A stretch of DNA of 64,000 nt, from assembly GCF_017305915.1 (NCBI RefSeq), contig NZ_JAFKJN010000005.1, positions 328,203 to 392,202 of the forward strand, in the 5' to 3' direction. Shown in pieces: positions 9,517-18,433 of the stretch (position 1 is the first letter of the stretch; every line of letters starts with the position of its first letter). This stretch comes from Reyranella sp. (GTDB taxonomy: Bacteria; Pseudomonadota; Alphaproteobacteria; Reyranellales; Reyranellaceae). Position numbers and translations under genes: made by a program. The notes beneath the pieces are model-generated. The model did no database searches, was not told the DNA's origin, and saw only the letters and a list, made by a program, of their open reading frames with translations.

Positions 9517-9527
9517 TTGTCCGACAA
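9517..9527. promoter_or_regulatory. GntR/FCD-type operator before the TRAP operon
   Basis: TTGTCCGACAA is a perfect 5-bp palindrome around one base, with further AAAA/TTTT pairing outside (9511-9514 and 9529-9532). It matches the T-x-G-T-N3-A-C-x-A form of FadR/VanR-type GntR operators and lies 50 bp before the dctP ATG. No gntR gene is in this window. The same hairpin could also end transcription from the gene before it. Confidence 0.6.
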
Positions 9528-9577
9528 CTTTTGAAATGCGACCCTTCTGCAAACAACGATTTGCGAGGGGAGACGCG

Positions 9578-10576
9578 ATGAAGGGTTTCAATCGGATAGC
9601 CGCCGGTATCGCGTTGCTGGCCGGCCTCGCCTTCACGGGCGATGCGTTCGCCCAGGCCAAGCACTACAAGCTCGCCTACGACCAGCCGGTCGGCACCGGC
9701 TACGGCGTCGGCGGCAAGATCTTCGCCGACAAGCTCAATGAGCTGAGCAAGGGCACCATGCTGATCGACCAGTACCCCGGCGCCCAGCTCGGCCAGGAGC
9801 CGCAGGTGCTGCAGCTGGTGAAGGCCGGCGACATCGAATTCTGCTTCAGCGCCTCGGCCAATGCCGCAACGCTGTCGCCGCAGGCCGGCGTGATGTCGCT
9901 GCACTTCCTGTTCCGCGACGAGGCCCATCTCAAGAAGGCGATCGCCGATCCCGAGGTGGTGAGGGCGGTGCGCACCATGATCGACGAGACGGTGCAGGGC
10001 GCGCACGTGCTGTCGCTGCTGACGCTCGGATTCCGCAACATCTACGCCAAGAAGGAGATCAAGAAGCTCGACGACATCAAGGGCATGAAGGTGCGCGTCC
10101 AGGCGACGCCGACCGAGGACACCATGTTCCCGGCCTACGGCGCGCAGATCGTCCACATGCCGTTCGGCAACGTCTACACCTCGCTGCAGACCGGCGTGGT
10201 CGACGCCGCCGAGAACGGCGTCAATGTCTTCCTGGTCAACAAGCACTATGAAGTGGCGCCGGTGATGTCGATGACCGAGCACGAGGCCAACAACAACCTG
10301 CTGTGGATCAGCGACAAGCTGTGGTCGAGCCTGACGGCCGAGCAGAAGGGCTGGGTACAGGCTGCGGCCGACGAGGTCGGCAAGGTCGAGCCGGGCAAGG
10401 CGCTCGATCTCGAGCGCCAGTCGGCAACCAAGCTCAAGGGCATGGGCGTAAAGATCGTCGACAACATCGACAAGTCGGGCTTCACCAAGATCGCCGCGCC
10501 CTATCTGGAGAAGATGGCCAAGGATCTCGGTCCCCACGCCGCCAAGATCCAGCAGCTGATCGCCGCGGTTAAGTAG
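9578..10576 (+). CDS. dctP: TRAP transporter periplasmic binding protein DctP
   Basis: 332 residues from ATG 9578, preceded by a good GAGGGGAG site; an earlier in-frame ATG at 9536 would put non-signal sequence first. The signal peptide ends at DAFA-QAK. The family pattern is visible: GGKIFADKLNELSKGTM, the PGAQLG block, the conserved R in KVRVQATP that contacts the substrate carboxylate, and SLQTGVVDAAE. It binds an organic acid in the periplasm and delivers it to DctQM. It is followed at once by dctQ and dctM. The ligand is unknown. Confidence 0.9.
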   Translation: MKGFNRIAAGIALLAGLAFTGDAFAQAKHYKLAYDQPVGTGYGVGGKIFADKLNELSKGTMLIDQYPGAQLGQEPQVLQLVKAGDIEFCFSASANAATLSPQAGVMSLHFLFRDEAHLKKAIADPEVVRAVRTMIDETVQGAHVLSLLTLGFRNIYAKKEIKKLDDIKGMKVRVQATPTEDTMFPAYGAQIVHMPFGNVYTSLQTGVVDAAENGVNVFLVNKHYEVAPVMSMTEHEANNNLLWISDKLWSSLTAEQKGWVQAAADEVGKVEPGKALDLERQSATKLKGMGVKIVDNIDKSGFTKIAAPYLEKMAKDLGPHAAKIQQLIAAVK

Positions 10577-10577
10577 A

Positions 10578-11135
10578 GTGGCCGACGACCGCTCGCTGGT
10601 GCTCCTCCGGCAGCGCCAGTTGAAGTGGCGCGCCCTCGACGGGCTCGAAGCCGTGCTGATGACGCTGTGCGGCGTCACGTTGTTCGGCTTCAGCCTGTCG
10701 GTGGTGTGCGACATCGTCACCCGCGAGATCGGCCGGCCGTGGCTGTGGCTGCAGGAGGTCACCTCGACCTTCTTCGTCTACGGCATCTTCATCGGCGCCG
10801 CGGTGGCGACGCGGCGCAACGACCACCTCTACCTGGCGGCGGTCGGCGAATCGATGACCGGCCGGCCGCGCACGATCATCGAGGCGGCGATCCGCCTGGT
10901 GGTGATCGGCGTCGGGCTGTTCCTCGCCTGGTTCGGCTACGAGAACTTCCTGCGCGGCTTCGCGAGCTTCCGCATGCCGTCGATGACGCCGATCGCCTCG
11001 CTCTATGCCGCGATCCCGATCTCCGGCGCCCTGATCGCGCTGTTCGCCTTCGAGCAGCTGGTCAACGGTCTCAGGAACGGCTTCGAGACACCGCCCGAGG
11101 ACGCAATGCCCGAGGAAGGAGCCGGTGCGCCATGA
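10578..11135 (+). CDS. dctQ: TRAP transporter small membrane subunit DctQ
   Basis: 185 residues from GTG, one base after the dctP stop. Four hydrophobic segments (about residues 22-45, 58-78, 97-120 and 137-158) and the W-x-QE-V motif in the second (WLWLQEVTSTF) are DctQ hallmarks. It couples the binding protein and the large DctM permease in the inner membrane. Its stop overlaps the dctM start (ATGA). Confidence 0.9.
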   Translation: MADDRSLVLLRQRQLKWRALDGLEAVLMTLCGVTLFGFSLSVVCDIVTREIGRPWLWLQEVTSTFFVYGIFIGAAVATRRNDHLYLAAVGESMTGRPRTIIEAAIRLVVIGVGLFLAWFGYENFLRGFASFRMPSMTPIASLYAAIPISGALIALFAFEQLVNGLRNGFETPPEDAMPEEGAGAP

Positions 11136-12472
11136 GCCCCGCGTTGGTTCTCGGCCTCATGACCTTCCTGTTCCTGTTCTTCGGCTATCTCGGCGTGCCG
11201 GTGGCGTTCTCGCTGACCGCTGGCGTGATCATCGGCTCGGCCTTCACCGACGTCACCTACGCGGCGCTGGTGCAGAAGATGTTCGACGGTGTCGATTCGG
11301 AAGCGCTGCTCGCCATCCCGTTCTTCCTGCTGGTCGGCGAGCTGATGAGCTCGGCCAACGTGGTGCAGCGGGTGATCAACCTGTCGCTGTCGCTGGTCGG
11401 CCATCTCAAGGGCGGCCTCAGCCAGGTCGTCGCCGTGTTCAGCATGTTCTTCTCCGAGATGTCGGGCTCGACCACCGCCGACGTGGCGGTGATGAGCCGC
11501 ACGCTCTGCGTGTCGATGAAGAGGGAGGGCTACGACCCGCCGTTCGTCGCCGCCATCATCGCCTCGGCCTCGACCATCGCCGCCCTGGTGCCGCCCTCGA
11601 TCACCGCCGTGGTCTACGGCGCGGTCGGCAACGTCTCGATCGCCGGCCTGTTCATGGCGGGCTTCCTGCCCGGCTTCATGATCGGCATCGGGCTGATGAT
11701 CTACTGCTATTTCTTCGGCCCGGTGGGCATCCGCCGGCCGCGCTCGAGCTTCGGCCAGGTCGGCCAGGCGACCAAGGAAGCCGCGCTGCCGCTGATGATC
11801 CCGGTGATCCTGCTGGGCGGCATCCTGACCGGCTGGTTCACGCCGACCGAGGCCGGCGTGGTGGCGGTGTCGTGGATCATCCTGGTGGTGATCCCGATGC
11901 TCAATCCCCGGCACATCCGCAACCTGCCGCGCGACTTCTGCTATGCCGGCCTGATCTACTCGCTGCCGCTGATCACCATCGCGGCGGCGACGGCGTTCGG
12001 CTGGATGCTGGCCTACCTGCGCGGCGCCATCGTGATCTCGGACTTCATCACCGACCTCGCCGGCAGCGACCCGCACCTGATCATGCTGCTGCTGGTGCTG
12101 CTGTTCACCATCGTCGGCGACTTCATCGAGCCGGTCCCCACCATCATCATCTTCATGCCGCTGGTGAACGCGCTGACCGAGGCCGGCAGCATCAACCCGG
12201 TGCACATGGGCGTGGTGCTGATCCTGACCCTGGCCTTCGGCCTGATCACCCCGCCCTACGGGCTGGTGCTGCTGATGGCCTCGAAATTCGTCGGCGTGCC
12301 CTTCTCGAAAGCCCTGAAGGCGGCGCTGCCGATCTACGTCGTGTTCCTGACGACCATCGTGTTCGCCATCTTCGCGCCCAGCGTGATCCTGTGGCTGCCC
12401 AAGCAGGTCATGCCGCAGGCCGTCGGCTGCTTCAAGAATCCCAGCGGCACCGGCTACATCTGCCCGTCCTGA
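11132..12472 (+). CDS. dctM: TRAP transporter large permease DctM
   Basis: 446 residues, slightly longer than the usual 425-430. It has a dozen or so hydrophobic segments, a short N-terminus FLFFGYLGVPVAFSL, and typical DctM blocks such as MSGSTTADVAVM and VPPSITAVVYGAVGNVSIAGLF. It forms the sodium-driven translocation channel. The extra C-terminal tail (PQAVGCFKNPSGTGYICPS) contains two Cys and is unusual. It is translationally coupled to dctQ by an ATGA overlap. Regulation is probably through the palindrome before dctP. Confidence 0.9.
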   Translation: MSPALVLGLMTFLFLFFGYLGVPVAFSLTAGVIIGSAFTDVTYAALVQKMFDGVDSEALLAIPFFLLVGELMSSANVVQRVINLSLSLVGHLKGGLSQVVAVFSMFFSEMSGSTTADVAVMSRTLCVSMKREGYDPPFVAAIIASASTIAALVPPSITAVVYGAVGNVSIAGLFMAGFLPGFMIGIGLMIYCYFFGPVGIRRPRSSFGQVGQATKEAALPLMIPVILLGGILTGWFTPTEAGVVAVSWIILVVIPMLNPRHIRNLPRDFCYAGLIYSLPLITIAAATAFGWMLAYLRGAIVISDFITDLAGSDPHLIMLLLVLLFTIVGDFIEPVPTIIIFMPLVNALTEAGSINPVHMGVVLILTLAFGLITPPYGLVLLMASKFVGVPFSKALKAALPIYVVFLTTIVFAIFAPSVILWLPKQVMPQAVGCFKNPSGTGYICPS

Positions 12473-12532
12473 GCGGACTTATCCACAGATTGGTGGGAAG
12501 TCGGTGGGAAGTCCGCGGGACTCGCAGGACGC

Positions 12533-13414
12533 TCAGCGATCGGGCAGCGGGATGAACTCCGGATCGCCCGGCACCTTGGCGAAGCGGCCTTCCTTCCAGT
12601 CGGCCTTGGCCTGCTCGATGCGCTCCTTCGAGGAGGACACGAAGTTCCACCAGATGTGGCGCGGCCCATCCATCGCCGCCCCGCCCAGCAGCATCAGCTT
12701 GGCGCCGTCGGCGCCCGCCAGCACGTCGACCGGCACGCCGGCCGCCAGCACGGCGAGGTCGCCGACGGCGAGCTGGCGGTCGCCGATCATGACGTTGCCG
12801 TGGCTGACATAGACGCCGCGCTCCGCGTGCTCCGGCGCGACCGTGATCCTGGCCGCCGCCGGCATCTCGGCCGCGACGTAGAAGATCGGCGAGAAATGCG
12901 TGGTCGGCGCCTTGCGGCCGGCGTAGCTGCCGACGATCAGGCGCAGCGCCGTGCCGCCCTCGCGCCACGCCGGCAGGTCGGCCTTGGCCACGTGCTGGAA
13001 GACCGGCGCCGTCTCCTCGTGGCTGTGCGGCAGCGCCACCCAGGTCTGGACGCCGTGCATGGTGAAGCCGGTGCGCTTCATCTCCGGCTCGGTGCGCTCG
13101 CTGTGGGCGATGCCGCTTCCCGCCGTCATCCAGTTGACGTCGCCCGGCCGGATCGCCTGGGCGTAGCCCAGGCTGTCGCGATGGAAGATGCCGCCCTCGA
13201 ACAGGTAGGTGACGGTGGCGAGCCCGATATGCGGATGCGGCCGCACCTCCATGCCGTCGCCGCCCGGCGGGATCGTCATCGGCCCGAAATGATCGAGGAA
13301 GATGAACGGCCCGACCATGCGCCGCTTGACGCTCGGCAGCACGCGGCGCACCGCGAAGCCCGGTCCCAGCTCGTGGGCGCGGCCCTGGACCAGGAGCTCG
13401 ATCGGATCGGTCAT
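12533..13414 (-). CDS. Pirin-family cupin protein
   Basis: 293 residues from ATG 13412-13414, which has GGAGGA 4 nt upstream; an ATG 15 nt earlier would overlap the operator. Bicupin pirin fold: metal ligands HPH (His60, His62) in RPHPHIGLATVTYLF, then SGIAHSE supplying a further His and Glu; DHFGPM at 41-46 is typical. Some pirins are quercetin dioxygenases, others are redox-responsive regulators. It is divergent from a CoA-ligase-like gene across a MarR-type operator, so the two are likely co-regulated. Its enzymatic role is unknown. Confidence 0.87.
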   Translation of the reverse strand: MTDPIELLVQGRAHELGPGFAVRRVLPSVKRRMVGPFIFLDHFGPMTIPPGGDGMEVRPHPHIGLATVTYLFEGGIFHRDSLGYAQAIRPGDVNWMTAGSGIAHSERTEPEMKRTGFTMHGVQTWVALPHSHEETAPVFQHVAKADLPAWREGGTALRLIVGSYAGRKAPTTHFSPIFYVAAEMPAAARITVAPEHAERGVYVSHGNVMIGDRQLAVGDLAVLAAGVPVDVLAGADGAKLMLLGGAAMDGPRHIWWNFVSSSKERIEQAKADWKEGRFAKVPGDPEFIPLPDR

Positions 13415-13428
13415 CTTGTCCTCCCGCA

Positions 13429-13447
13429 TTGTTTGTGCTGCAAACAA
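13429..13447. promoter_or_regulatory. MarR-type operator palindrome (site 2)
   Basis: TTGTTTG-TGCTG-CAAACAA: the same 7-bp arms and 5-nt spacing as at 2013-2031. It ends 6 nt before the CoA-ligase-like ATG and starts 14 nt before the pirin ATG, so a bound protein would block both genes and perhaps ribosome access. No MarR gene is next to it; the one at 1515-1991 is the obvious candidate regulator. Confidence 0.7.
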
Positions 13448-13453
13448 ATAGCC

Positions 13454-14905
13454 ATGAGCCCTCGCGACCTCTCGCCCTTCTTCGCGCCGCGCAGCATCGC
13501 CGTCATCGGCGCGGGCGAGCGCGCCACCTCCTCCGGCGGCGCGATCATGCAGATGCTGCAACGGGCGGCGTACGGCGGACGGGTCGTCCCGGTCAATCCC
13601 AAAGGCGGCACGATATTCGGTTACGAGTCGGTGACCGCCATCGGCGCCATCGACCCGCCGGTGGATCTGGCAGTGATCGTGATCCGGCCGGACGCCATCC
13701 TCGAGGCTGCTGCCGAGTGCGCCGGCCGCGGCATCAGAAACCTGCTGATCCTGCCCGGCGGCTTCGCCGAGGCGGGCCCTGCAGGCGTAGCGCGCAACGA
13801 GGCGCTGCTGAAGCTCGCGGCCGAGCGCGGCCTCACCGTCGCCGGGCCGAACTGCGCCGGCATCGTGCATCTCGACCCGGCCTGGCGCTTCGCGGCCACC
13901 TTCCTGCGCGACCTGCCGCCGGGCGCCGCGGCGAACGGGCTCGCCTTCATCTCGCAGTCAGGGGCGCTCGCCGAGGAGTTCATCGACAAGGCCAATGCGC
14001 GCGGGCTGCCGCTGACCTCGGTGGTGTCGGTCGGCAACGCGGTGCATCTCGGCGTCGAGGACTATCTCGCCTGGCTCGGCGCGCGGCCGGAGATCGGCGC
14101 GGCGTTGCTCTATGTCGAATCGATCGAGGATCACGAGCGCTTCCGCACCCTGGCGCGCGAGGTCGCGGCGATCAAACCGGTGATCGCGTTGTTCGGTGGA
14201 AGCACTGTCGTTGGCGGCTTGGCGGCGGCGGCCCACACCGGCGCGATCGCCAACGACGATGCGGCGATCGATGCCTTCTGCACCTCGTGCGGCATCGTCC
14301 GCGTCGAGAGCCTGCGGCGGCTGCTGATCGCGGCCAAGGCGTTCGGGCGCTTCCCGCAGGGACTGGGCAAGCGGGCGCTGATCCTGTCCAACTCGGGCGG
14401 CCCCGGCGTGATCTGCGCCGACCGGGCGGCGCTCGAGGGGCTGGAGATGGGAGCCTTGCCCCAGCCGATGGCCGACGTGCTGCGCCAGCGGCTGCCGCCC
14501 GAGGCCTCGGCCGCCAACCCGATCGACCTGCTGGCCGACGCCCGCGACGACCGCTTTGGCCTCGCCTTCGAGGCCGCCATGACCCACGCCGCGTCGGCCT
14601 ACGACATGGTGCTGATGATCCATGTCGTGCCGTTCATGGTGGATGCGGGTCCGGTGATCGCCCGGCTGGCCGAGCTCGCCGGCGCGGCCCGGCTGCCGGT
14701 GATGCATTCGATGATGGGCACCCTGCCCGGCAAAGCCGACTGGTTCGCCACCATGGAGCGAGCCGGGGTGCCGATGTTCAACGACGTCGAGGAGATGGCC
14801 GAGGCCGCCGGGCTGCTGGCCCGCTACCCGATCCTGCGGAATTCGGCCCGCAGCGACACTCTGCCCGGTGGGGTTTTCCACGACCGGAAACGCCGCCAAC
14901 TATGA
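13454..14905 (+). CDS. Acyl-CoA synthetase (NDP-forming) alpha-domain protein
   Basis: 483 residues. N-terminal CoA-binding Rossmann domain (FAPRSIAVIGAGE, about 8-20), then two succinyl-CoA-synthetase-like flavodoxin domains (FISQSGALAEEF; LSNSGGPGVI) and AAAHTGAIA, which holds the candidate phosphohistidine. This is the alpha part of ADP-forming acetate/aryl-CoA ligases. The ATP-grasp beta domain is absent and no separate beta gene is adjacent, so it either pairs with a subunit encoded elsewhere or works differently. There is no recognisable Shine-Dalgarno because the operator lies directly upstream; leaderless expression is possible. Proposed to activate an acid for the PaaA-like enzyme. 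Confidence 0.8.
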   Translation: MSPRDLSPFFAPRSIAVIGAGERATSSGGAIMQMLQRAAYGGRVVPVNPKGGTIFGYESVTAIGAIDPPVDLAVIVIRPDAILEAAAECAGRGIRNLLILPGGFAEAGPAGVARNEALLKLAAERGLTVAGPNCAGIVHLDPAWRFAATFLRDLPPGAAANGLAFISQSGALAEEFIDKANARGLPLTSVVSVGNAVHLGVEDYLAWLGARPEIGAALLYVESIEDHERFRTLAREVAAIKPVIALFGGSTVVGGLAAAAHTGAIANDDAAIDAFCTSCGIVRVESLRRLLIAAKAFGRFPQGLGKRALILSNSGGPGVICADRAALEGLEMGALPQPMADVLRQRLPPEASAANPIDLLADARDDRFGLAFEAAMTHAASAYDMVLMIHVVPFMVDAGPVIARLAELAGAARLPVMHSMMGTLPGKADWFATMERAGVPMFNDVEEMAEAAGLLARYPILRNSARSDTLPGGVFHDRKRRQL

Positions 14906-14969
14906 TAATTCGGCGATTCTCCAGCGTTTTCAACTACATGCACAGGTGTTGCATTTTTGCCACTTTTTG

Positions 14970-14999
14970 TTGGACTTGAGAAAAACTCGTGTCCACTAT
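14970..14999 (+). promoter_or_regulatory. Possible sigma-70 promoter before the M23 gene
   Basis: TTGGAC (14970-14975), an 18-nt spacer and CACTAT (14994-14999) in a locally A/T-rich stretch. An imperfect inverted repeat, GGACTTGAG/CTCGTGTCC (14972-14994), overlaps it and could be an operator. The only likely target is the peptidase gene starting at 15093. Confidence 0.3.
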
Positions 15000-15092
15000 C
15001 GGCCGCAACGGGGGCAATTGCGGCGGGCTCCGACGGGAGGTCGGAAATTCGCTGTCAGCCTCAGGTGTTGAAGACTTAGGCGGGAGAGGCTG

Positions 15093-16253
15093 ATGGCGTA
15101 CACGACGACGCGTGCTGAGCGCGCCGACCGGTCGCGGCAGGTTTGCGCCTTTGTGGCCGTCGCCGCCGTTTCCCTCTTCGGTTTCCTGTCCGCACCCGCT
15201 GTCGTTCCTGCCTTCGCCCAGGTCAAGGCGCCCGCCAAGGGCCATCTCAAGCTGCCGCCCAAAGAGGCCGCCTCGCCCACCGACAACCAGGCCGACAAGC
15301 TCAACGAGCAGTGGCTGAAGCAGCACAACAGTGGCGCCACCGCCGAGGCTCCGGCCGCCGCCGCCGGCAAGACCGAGGATGCCCCGACCCCCAGCACGGT
15401 TACCCTGCCGGACGCCGGGGCGCGCACCCTCGTCACCGGCTCGGTCAAGCTCGTGAGCGCCAAGACGGCCGCCGCGGGCTTCCTGCCGGGCGGCGCCAAT
15501 GCCGGCGCGCTCAAGCCGCTCAGCGACGCCTTCGCCGGCTTCGCGGCCGGCGCGCCCAAGGTCGAGATGCTGGAAGGCCGCACCGCCGACGGCTCGAGTC
15601 GCCTGCTCTACGCCAGCATCGGCGAGGGCAAGAGCAAGAAGTCCTACTGGTGGTTCACGCCGCTCGACCAGCCGGAGGGCTGGTTCGACGAGACCGGCAA
15701 GCGGTTGGGCGGCAACGTCCTGACCGATCCCAAGCCCGATTCGCGCATCTCCTCGCCGTTCGGCAACCGCCGCTATTACGGCCGCTCGAGCGGCGGCGGC
15801 TTCCATGACGGTATCGACTACGAAGGCAAGGTCGGCGAACCGATCCTCGCGGCCGCCGATGGCGTGATCAATCACCAGAACTGGTACTACCAGTACGGCC
15901 GCACGGTGAAGATCACCCATGCCGACAGTTTCGAGACCCTGTACGCCCACATGTCCCGCTTCGAGACCAGCCTGGCGGTCGGCAGCAAGGTCAAGAAGGG
16001 CGACGTCATCGGCTATGTTGGCTCGACCGGCCGCTCGACCGGCCCGCACCTGCACTTCTCGGTGATCGTCGGCGGCCGCTTCGTCGATCCGCAGCCCTAC
16101 ATCTCGGGCAATGGCGGCCACGACGAGCTGGGCGGCCAGTCGCTGGTGGCCTATCGCAAGTGGCAGCAGGACGTGCGCACGGCGAGCGAGCAGCAGCGCT
16201 CGACGCGCCGCAGCGAGCCGTGGAGCCAGAACCCGTTCGCCGGCCACAACTGA
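15093..16253 (+). CDS. M23-family peptidoglycan endopeptidase
   Basis: 386 residues. An N-terminal hydrophobic segment (about 18-42, ending PAFAQ) is a signal peptide or anchor, followed by a Pro/Ala/Lys-rich linker to about residue 215. The C-terminal LytM domain is complete: HDGIDYEG gives the H-x3-D zinc motif and GPHLHF the H-x-H motif, with YAHMSRF between. Such enzymes cut peptide cross-links in the cell wall or activate amidases, depending on whether the zinc site is intact; here it is intact. It stands alone, with an A/T-richer leader upstream. Confidence 0.88.
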   Translation: MAYTTTRAERADRSRQVCAFVAVAAVSLFGFLSAPAVVPAFAQVKAPAKGHLKLPPKEAASPTDNQADKLNEQWLKQHNSGATAEAPAAAAGKTEDAPTPSTVTLPDAGARTLVTGSVKLVSAKTAAAGFLPGGANAGALKPLSDAFAGFAAGAPKVEMLEGRTADGSSRLLYASIGEGKSKKSYWWFTPLDQPEGWFDETGKRLGGNVLTDPKPDSRISSPFGNRRYYGRSSGGGFHDGIDYEGKVGEPILAAADGVINHQNWYYQYGRTVKITHADSFETLYAHMSRFETSLAVGSKVKKGDVIGYVGSTGRSTGPHLHFSVIVGGRFVDPQPYISGNGGHDELGGQSLVAYRKWQQDVRTASEQQRSTRRSEPWSQNPFAGHN

Positions 16254-16350
16254 GCCGCGCGCGATTCATTTCATTTCGACTGTTGCCTGACGGGGCCGGG
16301 AAGGCGAGACTCTGCGCCCGGGTTCTACAGGGCATCAATGGGAGAACGTA

Positions 16351-17382
16351 ATGCGTAATTTCACTCTGACAGCCGCGGCCGCGGTGGCCACGATGCTGGC
16401 CTCGGGCAGCGCCTGGGCCGGCAAGGACCTCGACGCCATCAAGGCGCGCGGCAGCCTGGTCTGCGGTGTCGGCCAGGGCACCGCGGGCTTCATGATGGCC
16501 GACAGCACCGGCAAGTGGGTCGGCCTCGATGTCGACGTCTGCCGCGCCGTCTCGGCGGCGATCTTCGGCGACTCCGAGAAGGTCAAGTACGTGCCGCTCA
16601 GCTCGCAGCAGCGCTTCACCGCGCTGCAGTCGGGCGAGGTCGACATCCTGTCGAACAACACCACCCAGACGCTGACGCGCGACACCGCGCTCGGCCTCGA
16701 TTTCACGGCGGTGACCTACTACGACGGCCAGGGCTTCCTGGTGCCCAAGAAGCTCGGCGTGAAGAGCGCCAAGGAGCTGAACGGCGCCACGGTCTGCGTC
16801 GCCCCCGGCACCACCACCGAGCTCAACCTCGCCGACTACTTCCGCGCCCAGAAGATGACCTTCAAGCCGGTGGTGATCGAGAAGGTCGACGAGGTCCGCG
16901 CCGCCTTCTTCTCCGGTCGCTGCGACGTCTACACCAACGATTCGTCGAGCCTCTATGCGACGCGCGCCGCCAACCCGCCACCGCCGCTCAAGCCCGAGGA
17001 CTTCATCGTGCTGCCGGAGATCATCTCCAAGGAGCCGCTGGCGCCGGCGGTGCGGCACGGCGACAACCAGTTCGCCGACATCGTGCGCTGGACCCAGTAC
17101 GCGATGGTCGAGGCCGAGGAGTACGGCATCAACTCCAAGAACGTCGACGAGATGCTGAAGAGCGAGAATCCGACCATCAAGCGCATCCTCGGCGTGACCC
17201 CGGGCATGGGCAAGGCGCTGGGCGTCGACGAGAAGTGGGTCTACACCATCGTCAAGCAGGTCGGTAACTACGGCGAGAGCTTCGAGCGCAATGTCGGCAT
17301 GGGCTCGGTGCTCAAGATCGAGCGTGGCCTGAACAAGCTGTGGACGCAGGGCGGCCTGCAATACGCCCCGCCGATCCGCTGA
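16351..17382 (+). CDS. aapJ: General L-amino-acid ABC binding protein AapJ, copy 1
   Basis: 343 residues with a signal peptide ending SAWA-GKDLD. It matches the AapJ/BztA family along its length: ARGSLVCGV, GKWVGLDVDVCRAVSAAIFGD, GEVDILSNNTTQTL and VAPGTTTELNLADYF. It captures L-amino acids in the periplasm for AapQMP. A GGGAGAAC ribosome site precedes ATG 16351. The second copy begins at the last base of its stop codon (TGATG), so the two are translationally coupled. See copy 2 for the comparison. Confidence 0.93.
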   Translation: MRNFTLTAAAAVATMLASGSAWAGKDLDAIKARGSLVCGVGQGTAGFMMADSTGKWVGLDVDVCRAVSAAIFGDSEKVKYVPLSSQQRFTALQSGEVDILSNNTTQTLTRDTALGLDFTAVTYYDGQGFLVPKKLGVKSAKELNGATVCVAPGTTTELNLADYFRAQKMTFKPVVIEKVDEVRAAFFSGRCDVYTNDSSSLYATRAANPPPPLKPEDFIVLPEIISKEPLAPAVRHGDNQFADIVRWTQYAMVEAEEYGINSKNVDEMLKSENPTIKRILGVTPGMGKALGVDEKWVYTIVKQVGNYGESFERNVGMGSVLKIERGLNKLWTQGGLQYAPPIR

Positions 17383-18413
17383 TGAAACGCCGCCTCTTCG
17401 CGGCGGCCATCGGAGCCGCCGCCCTCGTCGCCTCGGGCAGCGCGCTCGCCGGCAAGGATCTCGATGCCATCAAGGCGCGCGGCGCGGTGATCTGCGGCGT
17501 GCCGACCGGCATCGCCGGCTTCGCCGCGGCCGACAGCCAGGGCAAGTGGATCGGCCTCGACGTCGATGTCTGCCGCGCCGTCTCGGCGGCGATCTTCGGC
17601 GATTCGGAGAAGGTCAAGTACGTGCCGCTCACCTCGCAGCAGCGCTTCACCGCGCTGCAGTCGGGCGAGGTTGACCTGCTGTCGAACAACACCACGGTGA
17701 CGCTGCAGCGCGACACCGCGCTCGGCCTCGACTTCACGGCCATCACCTACTATGACGGCCAGGGCTTCATGGTGCCCAAGAAACTCGGGCTGAAGAGCGC
17801 CAAGGAGCTGAACGGAGCGACCGTCTGCGTCGCGCCCGGCACCACTACCGAGCTCAACCTCGCCGACTACTTCCGCGCCAACAAGATGACCTTCAAGCCG
17901 GTGGTCATCGAGAAGGTCGACGAGATCCGCGCGGCGTTCTACTCCGGCCGCTGCGACGTCTATACCACCGACGTATCGAGCCTGGCGGCGACGCGCGTCG
18001 CCAACACGCCGGCGCCGCTCACGCCCGACGACTTCATGATCCTGCCGGAGATCATTTCCAAGGAGCCGCTCGGCCCGATGGTGCGCCATGGCGACAACCA
18101 GCTCACCGACATCATCCGCTGGACGCAGTACGCGATGCTGGAGGCCGAGGAGTACGGCATCACTTCCAAGAACGTCGACGAGATGCTGAAAAGCGAGAAT
18201 CCGACCATCAAGCGCATCCTCGGCGTCACCCCGGGCATGGGCAAGGCACTGGGCGTCGACGAGAAGTGGGTCTACACCATCGTCAAGCAGGTCGGTAACT
18301 ACGGCGAGAGCTTCGACCGCCATGTCGGCTCGGGCTCGCTGCTCAAGATCGACCGTGGCGTGAACAAGCTCTGGACGCAGGGCGGTCTGCAGTACGCACC
18401 GCCGATCCGCTGA
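17382..18413 (+). CDS. aapJ: General L-amino-acid ABC binding protein AapJ, copy 2
   Basis: 343 residues, the same length as copy 1 and by eye well over 80% identical after the signal peptide. Differences cluster in the signal peptide, in the segment after CGV (PTGIAGFAAADSQ against GQGTAGFMMADST) and around residues 200-230 (TTDVSSLAATRVANTPAPL). Both keep two-Cys pairs such as VCRAV and TVCVAPG. This is a tandem gene duplication inside the aap operon. The divergence near the binding cleft could mean a different amino-acid range, but that is inference. Confidence 0.93.
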   Translation: MKRRLFAAAIGAAALVASGSALAGKDLDAIKARGAVICGVPTGIAGFAAADSQGKWIGLDVDVCRAVSAAIFGDSEKVKYVPLTSQQRFTALQSGEVDLLSNNTTVTLQRDTALGLDFTAITYYDGQGFMVPKKLGLKSAKELNGATVCVAPGTTTELNLADYFRANKMTFKPVVIEKVDEIRAAFYSGRCDVYTTDVSSLAATRVANTPAPLTPDDFMILPEIISKEPLGPMVRHGDNQLTDIIRWTQYAMLEAEEYGITSKNVDEMLKSENPTIKRILGVTPGMGKALGVDEKWVYTIVKQVGNYGESFDRHVGSGSLLKIDRGVNKLWTQGGLQYAPPIR

Positions 18414-18433
18414 GCTCGCAGGGGGAATAAAGC

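Noticed and set aside
12479..12487. TTATCCACA after dctM as a DnaA box or origin
   Set aside because: A single 9-bp match outside any A/T-rich or multi-box region; chance expectation for one such match in 64 kb is not small.
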